This document shows positions 15,220 through 21,263 of a DNA stretch of 24,919 bases, piece after piece. A program made the position numbers and the translations under genes. The notes under the pieces are model-generated. The model was not told the origin of the DNA, searched no databases, and was given only the letters and a program-made list of their open reading frames with translations. Where the stretch lies: the NCBI GenBank assembly GCA_013695195.1, contig JACDAY010000009.1, positions 1-24,919 on the forward strand, written 5' to 3'. The DNA comes from Blastocatellia bacterium. GTDB taxonomy: Bacteria; Acidobacteriota; Blastocatellia; Pyrinomonadales; Pyrinomonadaceae. Each line of letters begins with the position of its first letter. The first letter of the stretch is position 1.

Positions 15220-15999
15220 TCACCTGCTATACTGCTTTTCTATATTGTCGATTTTATTCACACGTTTCCTGTGGCGGTCTTCGCTCAGATCGGTTGTCAA
15301 AAACGACTCGACGATCTCTTTGATTTCTTCAAAGGAATTTTGCCCGCTTCCCAAAGTAAGAACGTTCGCGCCGTTGTGCTCACGCGCGTTTTTTGCCAGC
15401 GCAACTGAATAACAGGCCGCTGCACGAACATTCGGAACTTTGTTTGCCGCCATCGCACTGCCGATTCCCGCTCCGTCGATAATAATTCCGATGTCGTTTT
15501 GATTGTCACCGACGGCTTTCGCTACGGCGTGGGCGAAATCGGGATAATCGACCGCATCCGATGAGTTCGTTCCCAAATCCCGGACTTTCAAACCCAACCC
15601 TTCTAGATACGGCTTTAATTGCTCTTTGATCGGGAAGCCGCCATGGTCTGCGCCTATCGCCACTGTTTGCACCTTGATTGAAGCGACGCGCGGCTGCTTT
15701 TTGACAAGCTCGATCTGCTTTTCGCCGATAATGTCCTGCGCGAGCGGCGTGAATTTTGCATTGTCGGCCACTCGAAGTCTGGCCCCCGGCTCGAGTCCGC
15801 GAAGATCGTCTTCGGTGATCAGGGATTTCGCTGACTCGTCGCGGTCGAATTCCCTGTTCACCTTGTCCTGCATCGAGTTGACTACGACATGCTGCGGTAG
15901 ATTTTTCGCCGGTTCTTCTATTTCGGGCGGCACATTTTTCAATACTTCCCGAACAAGTGCGCGAACGCGTTCACGGGTTTCGTTATCCTTGGACGACAT
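15220..15999 (-). CDS. rpiB: RpiB/LacAB-family sugar-phosphate isomerase with long N-terminal extension
   Basis: 259 residues from the ATG at 15999 (a TTG at 16032 is in frame but less likely). Residues about 111-235 are the RpiB fold: VAIGADHGGFPIKEQLKPYL, LGTNSSDAVDYPDFAHAVA, GAGIGSAMAANK and REHNGANVLTLG. The position holding the catalytic Cys in E. coli RpiB (ICGTGIG) reads IDGAGIG, so Asp175 replaces it. The first 110 residues are extra: an amphipathic helix (about 7-23, RERVRALVREVLKNV), a linker, and a segment ITEDDLRGLEPGARLRV followed by TPLAQDI. That segment resembles one I recall from N-termini of some microcompartment proteins such as EutT. Family members interconvert ribose and ribulose 5-phosphate; with Asp175 the exact substrate is open. 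It pairs with deoC, also extended. Confidence 0.82.
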   Translation of the reverse strand: MSSKDNETRERVRALVREVLKNVPPEIEEPAKNLPQHVVVNSMQDKVNREFDRDESAKSLITEDDLRGLEPGARLRVADNAKFTPLAQDIIGEKQIELVKKQPRVASIKVQTVAIGADHGGFPIKEQLKPYLEGLGLKVRDLGTNSSDAVDYPDFAHAVAKAVGDNQNDIGIIIDGAGIGSAMAANKVPNVRAAACYSVALAKNAREHNGANVLTLGSGQNSFEEIKEIVESFLTTDLSEDRHRKRVNKIDNIEKQYSR

Positions 16000-16096
16000 A
16001 AATTCTAGAGTAGATCGATTCTGATTCGGCAACTTGTAAATTGTCGGTTGTTTGAATAGTATTTCTAAAAATCCGTTCGATCAACCCTAAAAACAT

Positions 16097-16678
16097 ATGT
16101 CAGCCGAATCCAAGCAAATCGAAGCAACCGAATTCACAAATCCGAATTTCGAAGTCTTGTATAACCGGGAACAAATACAAACACGAATTCAGGAAATAGG
16201 CGCCCGCATCACAGGGGAATACGGGGGCAAGGAGCTTGTTCTGGTTAGTGTGTTGAAAGGCTCTTGCATTTTCCTCGCCGATCTTATGCGTTCGATCGAC
16301 CTCAATCTGACCATAGATTTTATGGCCGTTTCGAGCTACAAAGACGGTACAAAATCTACCGGTGATGTGGAAATACTAAAAGATCTCAGCAATCCGATCC
16401 GCGGAAAGCACGTTATCGTCGTCGAAGACATAGTCGATACCGGCTTAACGCTTTCGCGATTGCTTGAAATCTTGGATTCGCGCGGGGCAGCGTCGATAAA
16501 ACTTGCTAGTTTCCTGGACAAGCCCGAGCCGCGTATAAAAACAGAGTTAAAGATTGACTACACAGGCTTTGTCGTACCCAACAAATTTGTTGTCGGATAT
16601 GGCCTTGACGCCGCGGGACGTTACAGAAACCTGCCTTTTATTGCTATTGTCAAGAACCTGGCCGAGCTTGTAGTCTGA
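16097..16678 (+). CDS. hpt: Hypoxanthine phosphoribosyltransferase
   Basis: 193 residues. A purine-salvage enzyme transferring phosphoribose from PRPP to hypoxanthine or guanine. Signatures: VLVSVLKGSCIFLADLMR, the flexible-loop region DFMAVSSYKDGTKSTG, the PRPP-binding motif VIVVEDIVDTGLTL (about 111-124), and base-site residues around DYTGFVVPNKFVVGYGLD. It carries about 17 extra N-terminal residues (MSAESKQIEATEFTNPN) relative to compact HPRTs. Divergently transcribed from rpiB with a 97-bp spacer. Downstream (16679-16857) there is no gene, only an inverted pair GCAAGCAG/CTGCTTGC (16717-16724 and 16820-16827). Confidence 0.95.
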   Translation: MSAESKQIEATEFTNPNFEVLYNREQIQTRIQEIGARITGEYGGKELVLVSVLKGSCIFLADLMRSIDLNLTIDFMAVSSYKDGTKSTGDVEILKDLSNPIRGKHVIVVEDIVDTGLTLSRLLEILDSRGAASIKLASFLDKPEPRIKTELKIDYTGFVVPNKFVVGYGLDAAGRYRNLPFIAIVKNLAELVV

Positions 16679-16857
16679 AAAATGGTTATCATATTCACAT
16701 CCAAAAAGAAGCGGGTGCAAGCAGCCCTTCCGGACTGTATATACTAAACGGGCCTTCGGAAAATTGACTTGTTCAGCCATTTATCAATTCAGCTCAAATA
16801 ACCACAGGGACTGAACGGACTGCTTGCCGCTATTTTTCAAAAACTTAACCCACTAAA

Positions 16858-16886
16858 TTGACCTTTCCGCTTCTTTTCAATATAAT
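16858..16886 (+). promoter_or_regulatory. Strong sigma70-type promoter of the rplU-rpmA operon
   Basis: TTGACC (16858-16863), a 17-bp spacer and a perfect TATAAT (16881-16886). The predicted leader of about 50 nt includes GAGCATGATCTC within CGGC/GCCG arms (about 16898-16925), which may form a small hairpin, and then the AGGGAG ribosome-binding site of rplU. Confidence 0.75.
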
Positions 16887-16943
16887 TTAGGTTTTTCGGC
16901 TTACGAGCATGATCTCGGTGCGCCGTAGGGAGATAATATAAAA

Positions 16944-17234
16944 ATGAGTTACGCAATCATAAGGACAGGCGGCAAACAGTTCCCGGTTGAAACAGGCCAA
17001 ACGCTTCGTGTACCGACTATCGGCGAGAAAGAAGGAAAAAAAGTTGATATTGAAGCGCTTATCACCGGCGAAGGCAAGGATGCCAAATTCGGCAGCGCGA
17101 CCGTTTCGGCGACTGTGGTTAGTCACGGCAAGGGCGATAAAATAATCGTTTTTAAAAAGAAACGCCGCAAACAGTACAAACGTAAACAAGGCCACCGGCA
17201 GGGTTACACGGAAATTAAGATAGAAAAGATTTAA
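16944..17234 (+). CDS. rplU: 50S ribosomal protein L21
   Basis: 96 residues, the usual length of bacterial L21. It starts MSYAIIRTGGKQFPVETGQ, contains the typical GSATVSATVVSHGKGDKIIV beta segment, and ends with the basic KKKRRKQYKRKQGHRQGYTE tail that binds 23S rRNA. Preceded by AGGGAG and by the promoter at 16858-16886. First gene of the classical rplU-rpmA pair. An 88-bp spacer with a perfect 14-bp inverted repeat separates it from rpmA. Confidence 0.97.
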   Translation: MSYAIIRTGGKQFPVETGQTLRVPTIGEKEGKKVDIEALITGEGKDAKFGSATVSATVVSHGKGDKIIVFKKKRRKQYKRKQGHRQGYTEIKIEKI

Positions 17235-17258
17235 AGGAGATTTGCGATCGCCGATTTG

Positions 17259-17298
17259 AGATTTGCGATTGTGAGAAATTCTTAACAATCGCAAATCT
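17259..17298. repeat. Perfect 14-bp inverted repeat in the rplU-rpmA spacer
   Basis: AGATTTGCGATTGT (17259-17272) and its exact complement (17285-17298), with a 12-nt loop. A direct partial copy (AGATTTGCGAT) lies just upstream at 17239-17249. It may act as a processing or attenuation hairpin between the two ribosomal genes; the sequence style looks like an intergenic repeat. Confidence 0.6.
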
Positions 17299-17322
17299 AA
17301 AATTTACAAGCGAAAATGGTTT

Positions 17323-17601
17323 ATGGCTCATAAAAAAGGTGTAGGTTCATCAAGAAACGGCCGCGATTCAAATGCGCAGCGGCTTGGATTAAAGAAATTC
17401 GGCGGGGAGAAGGTTCTTGGCGGCAACATTTTAGCGCGCCAGCGCGGCACGAAATGGAAACCGGGCAAAAACGTTGGCCGCGGAAAAGACGATACCTTGT
17501 TTTCGTTGATAGAAGGATTTGTAAAATTTGAGAACAAAGGTCAAAAAGGTAAATTTATCAGTGTCTATGCCGAGCGGACCGTCGAACCGGAAGTTGTTTA
17601 G
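17323..17601 (+). CDS. rpmA: 50S ribosomal protein L27
   Basis: 92 residues and complete: MAHKKGVGSSRNGRDSNAQR at the start, KKFGGEKVLGGNILARQRGT in the middle, then KPGKNVGRGKDDTLFSLIEG. L27's N-terminal tail reaches the peptidyl-transferase centre. There is no N-terminal pre-sequence of the Firmicutes type. No clear Shine-Dalgarno precedes the ATG. A second, truncated copy of its 3' half is found at 18390-18535 behind an unrelated cupin gene, so the normal rpmA-terminator junction has been disrupted. Confidence 0.97.
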   Translation: MAHKKGVGSSRNGRDSNAQRLGLKKFGGEKVLGGNILARQRGTKWKPGKNVGRGKDDTLFSLIEGFVKFENKGQKGKFISVYAERTVEPEVV

Positions 17602-17692
17602 GGTTTACGCACGAAGATCTATAGGCCGGTAGCTTCCTTGTACAGCCGTGGCAGGTAGCTTAACGTCAACGCATTGGCACCGGAGGATAAAA

Positions 17693-18154
17693 ATGAAGAT
17701 GCATTTGTTGCTTGCGATCCTGATCGCATTATCGATTCCCACAATGGGGCAAGAACTGTTGATGCGGGTCCTACCCGATGCCCTCGAATGGAAGGACAAT
17801 CCGGCTTTTCCTAAGGGCGTGAAGATCGCCACAGTAATGGGCGACCCGACAAAGACTGGGGACGTGGTGGTCTTACGAATCAAGTTCCCCGCTAACTTTC
17901 AAATGCCGCCGCATACTCACCCGTATTCTGAAGTTGTTACTGTTATAAGCGGCAACGTCGGTAGTAGCCATGGGGAGAAGTTTAAGAAAAGAGGCGGTAT
18001 GATGAAACCCGGTTCCTTATGGGTTTATCCCGCAAAACATGCGCATTTCGCTTGGACCGAGAACGAAGAGGCGATTCTTCAAGTCCAATTTGTCGGCCCC
18101 GGGGGCATCGACTACATCAACCCCGCCCACGATCCGCGCAAGAACAAGAAATAG
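17693..18154 (+). CDS. Secreted single-domain cupin protein
   Basis: 153 residues from the ATG at 17693, which has a GGAGG ribosome-binding site; the in-frame ATG at 17648 lacks one. Signal peptide MKMHLLLAILIALSIPTMGQ. Cupin motif 1 is HTHPYSEVVTVISG (HxH and Glu metal ligands) and motif 2 is PGSLWVYPAKHAHF (second His), so a metal-binding cupin barrel is expected. The function is unknown; many such proteins are listed only as cupin-domain proteins. It sits between intact rpmA and an rpmA remnant, which marks it as cargo of an insertion or allele-exchange event. The 235 bp after it contain no gene; GCCAAGCTTGGC near 18190 is a palindrome. Confidence 0.8.
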   Translation: MKMHLLLAILIALSIPTMGQELLMRVLPDALEWKDNPAFPKGVKIATVMGDPTKTGDVVVLRIKFPANFQMPPHTHPYSEVVTVISGNVGSSHGEKFKKRGGMMKPGSLWVYPAKHAHFAWTENEEAILQVQFVGPGGIDYINPAHDPRKNKK

Positions 18155-18389
18155 CCAAGACTCGTACTCCTGTCGATGCAACAGTTGGCCAAGCTTGGCT
18201 TGGCGATCGCGCGTAAGAACGCTATGGCACGCGGTTGACAATCATTCATTCTGTGCGAGCCCCCCAGCCGTCTACGATAATCTGCCGAGTAGTTGGCAGA
18301 CACTTTGACAGCTAACTGGGACTTGATTCTTAGGGGTTGTGGCTTTCATCCGCAAGACAGGAATGACTTACGACAATTCCTTGTTTATG

Positions 18390-18535
18390 CCGGGCAAAAA
18401 CGTGGGCCGTGGAAAAGACGATACTTTGTTTCTCTGATAGAAGGCTTTGTAAAATTCGAGAACAAAGGGCAGAAAGGAAAATTCATAAGCGTTTATGCTT
18501 TGGGTGCGACCGAACTCGAATTAAAGGCTGTATAA
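18390..18535 (+). pseudogene. rpmA remnant: 5'-truncated, frameshifted second copy of the L27 3' half
   Basis: From 18390 the DNA matches rpmA from 17461 onward, through the codons for PGKNVGRGKDDTLF and SLIEGFVKFENKGQKGKFISVYA. Over about 110 aligned bases I count about 15 substitutions; all but one fall at third codon positions and none changes an amino acid. One T is missing in the TTTT run (near 18430), which breaks the frame between TLF and SLIEG. The last residues differ (LGATELELKAV against ERTVEPEVV). Upstream of 18388 the similarity stops abruptly. An in-frame ORF can be drawn from 18293, but its first part is not L27. An intrinsic terminator follows 23 bp after the stop, as would be expected behind a native rpmA. 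Confidence 0.88.
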
Positions 18536-18557
18536 AAACTGCTATAATGGTTTACTG

Positions 18558-18591
18558 AACGCACATTTCTTTCTAGAATATGCGTTTTTTT
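18558..18591 (+). terminator. Intrinsic terminator behind the rpmA remnant
   Basis: AACGCA (18558-18563) pairs with TGCGTT (18581-18586), extendable by ATT/AAT, and is followed by a T run to 18591. It probably was, or still is, the terminator of the rplU-rpmA operon. Confidence 0.7.
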
Positions 18592-18790
18592 CTATTTGAA
18601 GTCGTTAATTTCAAGTATTTTAAGAAATGAAAAAAAAATAATTTACTATCTTTCGAATCGATTTATAAGCCTATCTAACTTCCTGGAAAAAATTTTAAAT
18701 CCATAAACTCCGTCCTTAAATTGGTTGCTGTGTTTTCCACAAATTATCCACAACAGTTTAATTTTTTTTTCCACAATTTTTCCACAGGGC
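18592..18790. other. AT-rich region with four phased DnaA-box-like sites (candidate replication origin or DnaA-controlled region)
   Basis: Four same-orientation 9-mers: TTTTCCACA at 18733, TTATCCACA (perfect consensus) at 18744, TTTTCCACA at 18767 and TTTTCCACA at 18778. Their spacings of 11, 23 and 11 bp are about one, two and one helical turns. The preceding 140 bp (18592-18732) are very AT-rich and hold no gene, as would suit an unwinding element. Neither dnaA nor dnaN is in the window, so an origin is only a candidate; DnaA regulation of the downstream transcript is an alternative. Confidence 0.5.
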
Positions 18791-18828
18791 ATTGATAAAA
18801 TAAGGGTGAAAGTTAAAGTATTTTATAC

Positions 18829-18857
18829 TTGACATGGAAAATAAAGAGTTGCAGAAT
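18829..18857 (+). promoter_or_regulatory. Sigma70-like promoter ahead of the structured region
   Basis: A perfect TTGACA (18829-18834), a 17-bp spacer and CAGAAT (18852-18857; four of six consensus bases). Transcription would start near 18865. It lies 43 bp after the last DnaA-box-like site. Confidence 0.5.
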
Positions 18858-18864
18858 GTATTCA

Positions 18865-19370
18865 CAGTCGAGATTGCTTAAGGGCATTTTGACCGGCACC
18901 GGAAGGTGGAACGGATGCGGTGACGCAATCGTTCGGAGACAGATGGAGCGGAATTCCGCTGTCTCAAACGTCCGAAGCCGAAGCCGAAAGGCTTGCTGGA
19001 AGTGTCGCAAGACATCTTCGAAGTTACTCGGATAAAAACGAGTAACGCCCTTTGGAAATGATCATCCAAAAGGTGCTACGCCGCTCACGTCTTCGGACGT
19101 TGAGCCTCGTTGCCGGGCACGTAACCGGCGGTGGAGGAAAAGCCACCCAACAAAAACCTAACGGCACCATGAGCCTTCGTGCTCAAACATAATGTTTATT
19201 AATTTATTCATTCTGGGTGTTGGCCGGAAACGGACTCTCCGCAGAGCCTTTTCGGAATACAAAATCGGCGGTTCACACGTGTACATGCGAGAATCGCCAC
19301 CCTTTTTGAGCACTTGTGCTCATTAAGAAAGCAAGAGCGTCGTTTCAAGAAATTGAAGCGGCGCTCTTGT
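18865..19370 (+). ncRNA. Candidate structured non-coding RNA of about 500 nt, family not recognised
   Basis: No credible ORF, but a dense series of helices: GATTGC/GCAATC (18872/18925) enclosing CACC-GGAA-GGTG; GAGACAG/CTGTCTC (18936/18959) with GCGGAATTCCGC inside; AAGCC-GAAA-GGCTT (18981); TGTC-GCAA-GACA (19003); GTTACTCG/CGAGTAAC (19023/19039); CCTTTGG/CCAAAAGG (19049); CTCACGTC-TTCG-GACGTTGAG (19084); GCCGG/CCGGC (19112); GGTGG/CCACC (19130); TGAGC/GCTCA (19170); GGCGGTTC/GAATCGCC (19267); TGAGCAC/GTGCTCA (19307). GNRA and UUCG tetraloops are typical of folded RNA. A promoter precedes it and a strong terminator ends it. I looked for tmRNA, RNase P, SRP, 6S and group I/II intron hallmarks and found none. 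It could instead be a cluster of separate small elements. Confidence 0.5.
19332..19369 (+). terminator. Strong terminator hairpin ending the structured region
   Basis: CAAGAGCGTCGTTTCAA pairs with TTGAAGCGGCGCTCTTG around a GAAA loop (17 bp with G-T pairs), followed by TCTTTTGTT. It shares the CAAGAGCG core with the hairpin at 4763-4829. Confidence 0.75.
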
Positions 19371-19443
19371 CTTTTGTTCTGAATTCAAACTTCAGTTTGC
19401 TTCTTTCTCCGAACGGCTCGCCCCATTAACGGTTTGCTAATCC

Positions 19444-19464
19444 AAAATCTAAAATCTAAAATCT
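19444..19464. repeat. Three tandem AAAATCT heptamers in the obgE leader
   Basis: Exact copies at 19444, 19451 and 19458, then AAAAATCG, directly before the obgE ATG at 19476. No Shine-Dalgarno lies between. Copy-number change here would alter the translation-initiation region. Confidence 0.75.
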
Positions 19465-19475
19465 AAAAATCGAAA

Positions 19476-20513
19476 ATGTTTATCGATCGTGTAAAAATCA
19501 AAGTTAAGGCCGGCGACGGCGGAAACGGCGTTACAGCGTTTCGCCGCGAGAAGTTTATTCCGCGCGGCGGCCCGAGCGGCGGCGACGGCGGCGTGGGCGG
19601 AAGCGTGTGGATGGAGTCGGACGAAGGGTTGAATACGCTGCTGCACCTGCGTTTTAATCCGGAGCACAAAGCCGAGCGCGGCAGACACGGCGAAGGATCG
19701 AACAGATTTGGTAAAGACGGCGCGGATTCGACGGTAAAAGTTCCTGTCGGAACGCAGGTATTTAACGCCGAAACGAATGAGCTTTTGTTTGATTTTACCG
19801 ATTCGGGCCAGCGTTTCCTTTTGGCGAAAGGCGGGAAAGGCGGCTGGGGCAATTCACATTTTGCAACGCCGACGCGCCGTGCTCCGAAATTTCATTATAC
19901 GGGGCGGCCGGGTCAGGAAAAAGAGCTTCAACTTGAGCTGAAACTGATTGCCGATGTCGGGCTTGTGGGTTTTCCGAATGCCGGCAAATCCACTCTTATC
20001 TCCGTCATTTCCGCCGCGAAACCTAAAATTGCAGATTATCCATTTACGACGCTCGAACCGAATCTCGGCGTAGTGGATCTAGGCGATTTTCGCACGTTCG
20101 TCGTCGCAGACATTCCCGGTTTGATCGAAGGCGCCTCTGAAGGCGCTGGACTTGGAGATAGATTCCTGCGGCACGTCGAACGGACTAAACTCATGCTGCA
20201 TTTGGTTGACGTGTCGTCGCTGTCGGGGCGTGATCCGGTCGAAGACTATGAAATTATCAATCGTGAGCTCGCAAACTACAACATCGATCTGGCAGAGCGT
20301 CCACAAATAGTAGTGGCTACGAAAATCGACGCTTTGGATGAACCGGAAAGACTCGAGAAATTGCGTGAGCGTGCCGAGAAAGACGGGAAGGATTTTCTTG
20401 AGATTTCTTCGGTTGCCAATAAAGGCCTGAAGGAACTAGTATCCGCGACAGCCAAAATGCTGGATGCAGCGGCACATGAACGCCGGGAGATGGAGATTGT
20501 TTCTCAAAGCTAA
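19476..20513 (+). CDS. obgE: GTPase ObgE/CgtA
   Basis: 345 residues, full length. The glycine-rich Obg domain occupies about residues 1-158 (VKAGDGGNGVTAFRREKF, RGGPSGGDGGVGGSV, LAKGGKGGWGNSHFATPTRRAP). The G domain has G1 GFPNAGKST (165-173), switch I/G2 around YPFTTLEPNLG, G3 DIPGLIEGA (212-220), G4 TKID (VVATKIDALDE) and G5 ISS. G4 has Thr where NKxD is usual, a variant I regard as tolerated. The variable C-terminal domain is minimal. ObgE is involved in late 50S assembly and the stringent response, which fits L21/L27, RsfS and RlmH nearby. The stop codon directly abuts the nadD ATG (TAAATG). Confidence 0.96.
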   Translation: MFIDRVKIKVKAGDGGNGVTAFRREKFIPRGGPSGGDGGVGGSVWMESDEGLNTLLHLRFNPEHKAERGRHGEGSNRFGKDGADSTVKVPVGTQVFNAETNELLFDFTDSGQRFLLAKGGKGGWGNSHFATPTRRAPKFHYTGRPGQEKELQLELKLIADVGLVGFPNAGKSTLISVISAAKPKIADYPFTTLEPNLGVVDLGDFRTFVVADIPGLIEGASEGAGLGDRFLRHVERTKLMLHLVDVSSLSGRDPVEDYEIINRELANYNIDLAERPQIVVATKIDALDEPERLEKLRERAEKDGKDFLEISSVANKGLKELVSATAKMLDAAAHERREMEIVSQS

Positions 20514-21263
20514 ATGAAAGACAAAGCTTTTCTGGCCAAAAAAAAAGCTTCTGCCTTAATTGCGCCGACTGGCCGCCGTGTCGCTTACTACGGCGGTTCG
20601 TTCGATCCGGTCCATCGCGGGCACATAACTATCGCATCGAAGCTGATCGAACTTTTTCTGCTCGACGAATTCGTTTTCATTCCCGCTTTTCGTGCCCCGC
20701 ACAAAATCGATAAACACCCGACCGCCGCAATTCACCGGTTTGCGATGCTTTGTCTTGCAACAAAAGATTTAGCCGACGTAAAGGTTTCCGCAATGGAACT
20801 TCAGATGCCTGAAAAGCCATATACGTTTGAAACGCTCGGCCGGCTTAACGTGGATTTCCCGGATTCGGAAATATTTTTCGTGATGGGCGCCGATTCCTGG
20901 AATGACATCCGAGCCTGGCTTGAATGGGAAAAAGTTTTGCTTATGAGTAACCATATTGTCGTTACGCGGCCCGGTTTTGAAATTGAGTTTTCACATATCA
21001 CCGACGAAATCCGGGAGAAAATTGTCGATCTGCGTAGTGGAGTTTCGATTTCCGGGTTTCCAATTTCGGATGGCAGGCAAAGCGTTTCTTCAAACTTGAA
21101 AACTAAACTGGAAGGGGATCGAATCTATATAACGGACGCGGTATGGTTGAACATATCGGCTCGTGAAATAAGGACGAAAGTGAAAATGGCGACGCCGGAC
21201 TGGCGAAAAGATGTGCCGGACGAAGTTGCAAAATATATTGAAAAATATCAGATTTATAAGTAA
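20514..21263 (+). CDS. nadD: Nicotinate-nucleotide adenylyltransferase
   Basis: 249 residues. Adenylates nicotinate mononucleotide in NAD synthesis. Signatures: YYGGSFDPVHRGH (about residues 25-37; the nucleotidyltransferase HxGH-type motif), FIPAFRAPHK, FFVMGADSWNDIRAWLEWEKVL, and the C-terminal ISAREIRTKV motif. About 22 residues precede the conserved start (MKDKAFLAKKKASALIAPTG), and there is no internal Met before the motif. The middle of the protein (about 155-200, DEIREKIVDLRSGVSISGFP) is longer than in compact NadD. It starts immediately after obgE and overlaps rsfS by 1 bp, so the three genes are tightly coupled. Confidence 0.95.
   Translation: MKDKAFLAKKKASALIAPTGRRVAYYGGSFDPVHRGHITIASKLIELFLLDEFVFIPAFRAPHKIDKHPTAAIHRFAMLCLATKDLADVKVSAMELQMPEKPYTFETLGRLNVDFPDSEIFFVMGADSWNDIRAWLEWEKVLLMSNHIVVTRPGFEIEFSHITDEIREKIVDLRSGVSISGFPISDGRQSVSSNLKTKLEGDRIYITDAVWLNISAREIRTKVKMATPDWRKDVPDEVAKYIEKYQIYK

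Noticed and set aside
18293..18535. 80-residue ORF containing SLIEGFVKFENKGQKGKFIS read as a gene
   Set aside because: Only its second half is L27-like, reached through a frameshift; the first half is unrelated spacer, so it is treated as an rpmA pseudogene.
18829..19069. Small ORFs on both strands in the structured region (18829-19035 plus, 18878-19069 minus)
   Set aside because: Basic, Arg/Ser/Cys-rich translations without ribosome-binding sites or motifs, interrupted by strong hairpins.
18865..19370. tmRNA, RNase P RNA, SRP RNA, 6S RNA or group I/II intron
   Set aside because: The hallmark conserved segments (tmRNA GGATTCGAC and tag codons, RNase P GAGGAAAGTCC and ACAGAA region, the SRP GGAAG loop context, intron domain V) were not found; a GAGGAAAAGCC stretch near 19134 lacks its RNase P partners.
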